A stretch of DNA of 64,000 nt. Source: Mangrovicoccus ximenensis. GTDB lineage: Bacteria; Pseudomonadota; Alphaproteobacteria; Rhodobacterales; Rhodobacteraceae. The position numbers were made by a program, and so were the translations under genes. Below, one piece after another: positions 63,912 to 64,000 of the stretch. How positions within the stretch are numbered: position 1 is the stretch's first letter; each line of letters begins with the position of its first letter. The DNA lies in the NCBI RefSeq assembly GCF_003056725.1, contig NZ_QBKZ01000002.1:85418-149417 (forward strand), in the 5' to 3' direction. The notes beneath the pieces are model-generated. The model worked only from the letters and a program-made list of their open reading frames with translations, searched no databases and was not told where the DNA came from.

Positions 63912-63998
63912 GCCCAGATGGCGGAATTGGTAGACGCGCTAGCTTCAGGTGCTAGTGTCCGTAAGGACGTGGAGGTTCGAGTCCTCTTCTGGGCACCA
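63912..63998 (+). tRNA. tRNA-Leu (anticodon CAG)
   Basis: An 87-base class II tRNA. It starts GCCCAGATGGCGGAATTGGT, has anticodon stem CTAGC/GCTAG around loop TTCAGGT (anticodon CAG), a long variable arm TGTCCGTAAGGACG, T arm GGTTCGAGTCC, acceptor TCTGGGC and an encoded ACCA end at 63995-63998. It reads CTG, normally a very frequent Leu codon in GC-rich genomes. Confidence 0.97.
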
Positions 63999-64000
63999 TT

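Overview
The window is GC-rich DNA whose genes look like those of an alphaproteobacterium of the Rhodobacterales. Supporting this are the hprK-rapZ-PTS EIIA-HPr block, DUF484-xerC, ftsY next to yciB/ispZ, metZ behind a SAM-II riboswitch, an RTX protein, a complex-I NDUFA9-like protein and a repABC replication cassette. The housekeeping genes and two intact tRNAs (Thr-TGT, Leu-CAG) point to the main chromosome. Species cannot be named from the sequence alone.

Left third (1-24.6 kb): a heavily rearranged mosaic. Remnants of IS5-, IS110-, IS30-, possibly IS6- and IS3-type transposases alternate with genes cut at one end: ghrA, a tyrosine-recombinase-like gene, dctQ, ssuD, a GT2 glycosyltransferase, phnE, a GMC oxidoreductase, a second glycosyltransferase, xerC and an amidohydrolase. 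A pentapeptide-repeat gene is multiply frameshifted. Intact genes between the breaks include a class II aldolase, DUF1028, an aldo-keto reductase, a DMT transporter, ygfZ, DUF484, an amphi-Trp protein and a substrate-binding protein. A 3' piece of tRNA-Asp is fused to a truncated DUF2852 gene.

Middle (24.6-47.2 kb): mostly intact metabolism. A divergent polyamine locus dominates. On the minus strand lie a gamma-glutamylpolyamine synthetase, an aminotransferase, an FAD oxidase and an aldehyde dehydrogenase. On the plus strand lie potFGHI and a second glutamine-synthetase paralogue. These fit uptake of putrescine/spermidine and gamma-glutamylated degradation. Then come a flavodoxin and a [2Fe-2S] ferredoxin, a broken glcG/ggt pair, folE2, a sulfotransferase, a GNAT enzyme, metZ with promoter and SAM-II riboswitch, a DksA/TraR zinc-finger protein, a GST, yciB and a secreted or membrane protein with 45-residue tandem repeats.

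Right third (47.2-64 kb): ftsY (5' end cut) abuts a 3' fragment of a FUSC-family gene. A gene-poor 2.7-kb stretch follows, with two copies of a perfect palindrome GGTTGCCAGCTGGCAACC, and then repA-repB-repC. A third palindrome copy lies inside repB and an antisense RNA gene lies between repB and repC. repC is frameshifted. A SAM-domain/adenylate-cyclase/ATPase gene, truncated at its 3' end, abuts the chromosomal hprK-rapZ-EIIA-HPr operon. Then come an acyltransferase, a large beta-helix protein, a YihY/BrkB protein, an NDUFA9-like protein and tRNA-Leu. The simplest reading is a plasmid-type repABC cassette embedded in the chromosome with its initiator inactivated, inside a region shaped by repeated IS-associated deletion and rearrangement.
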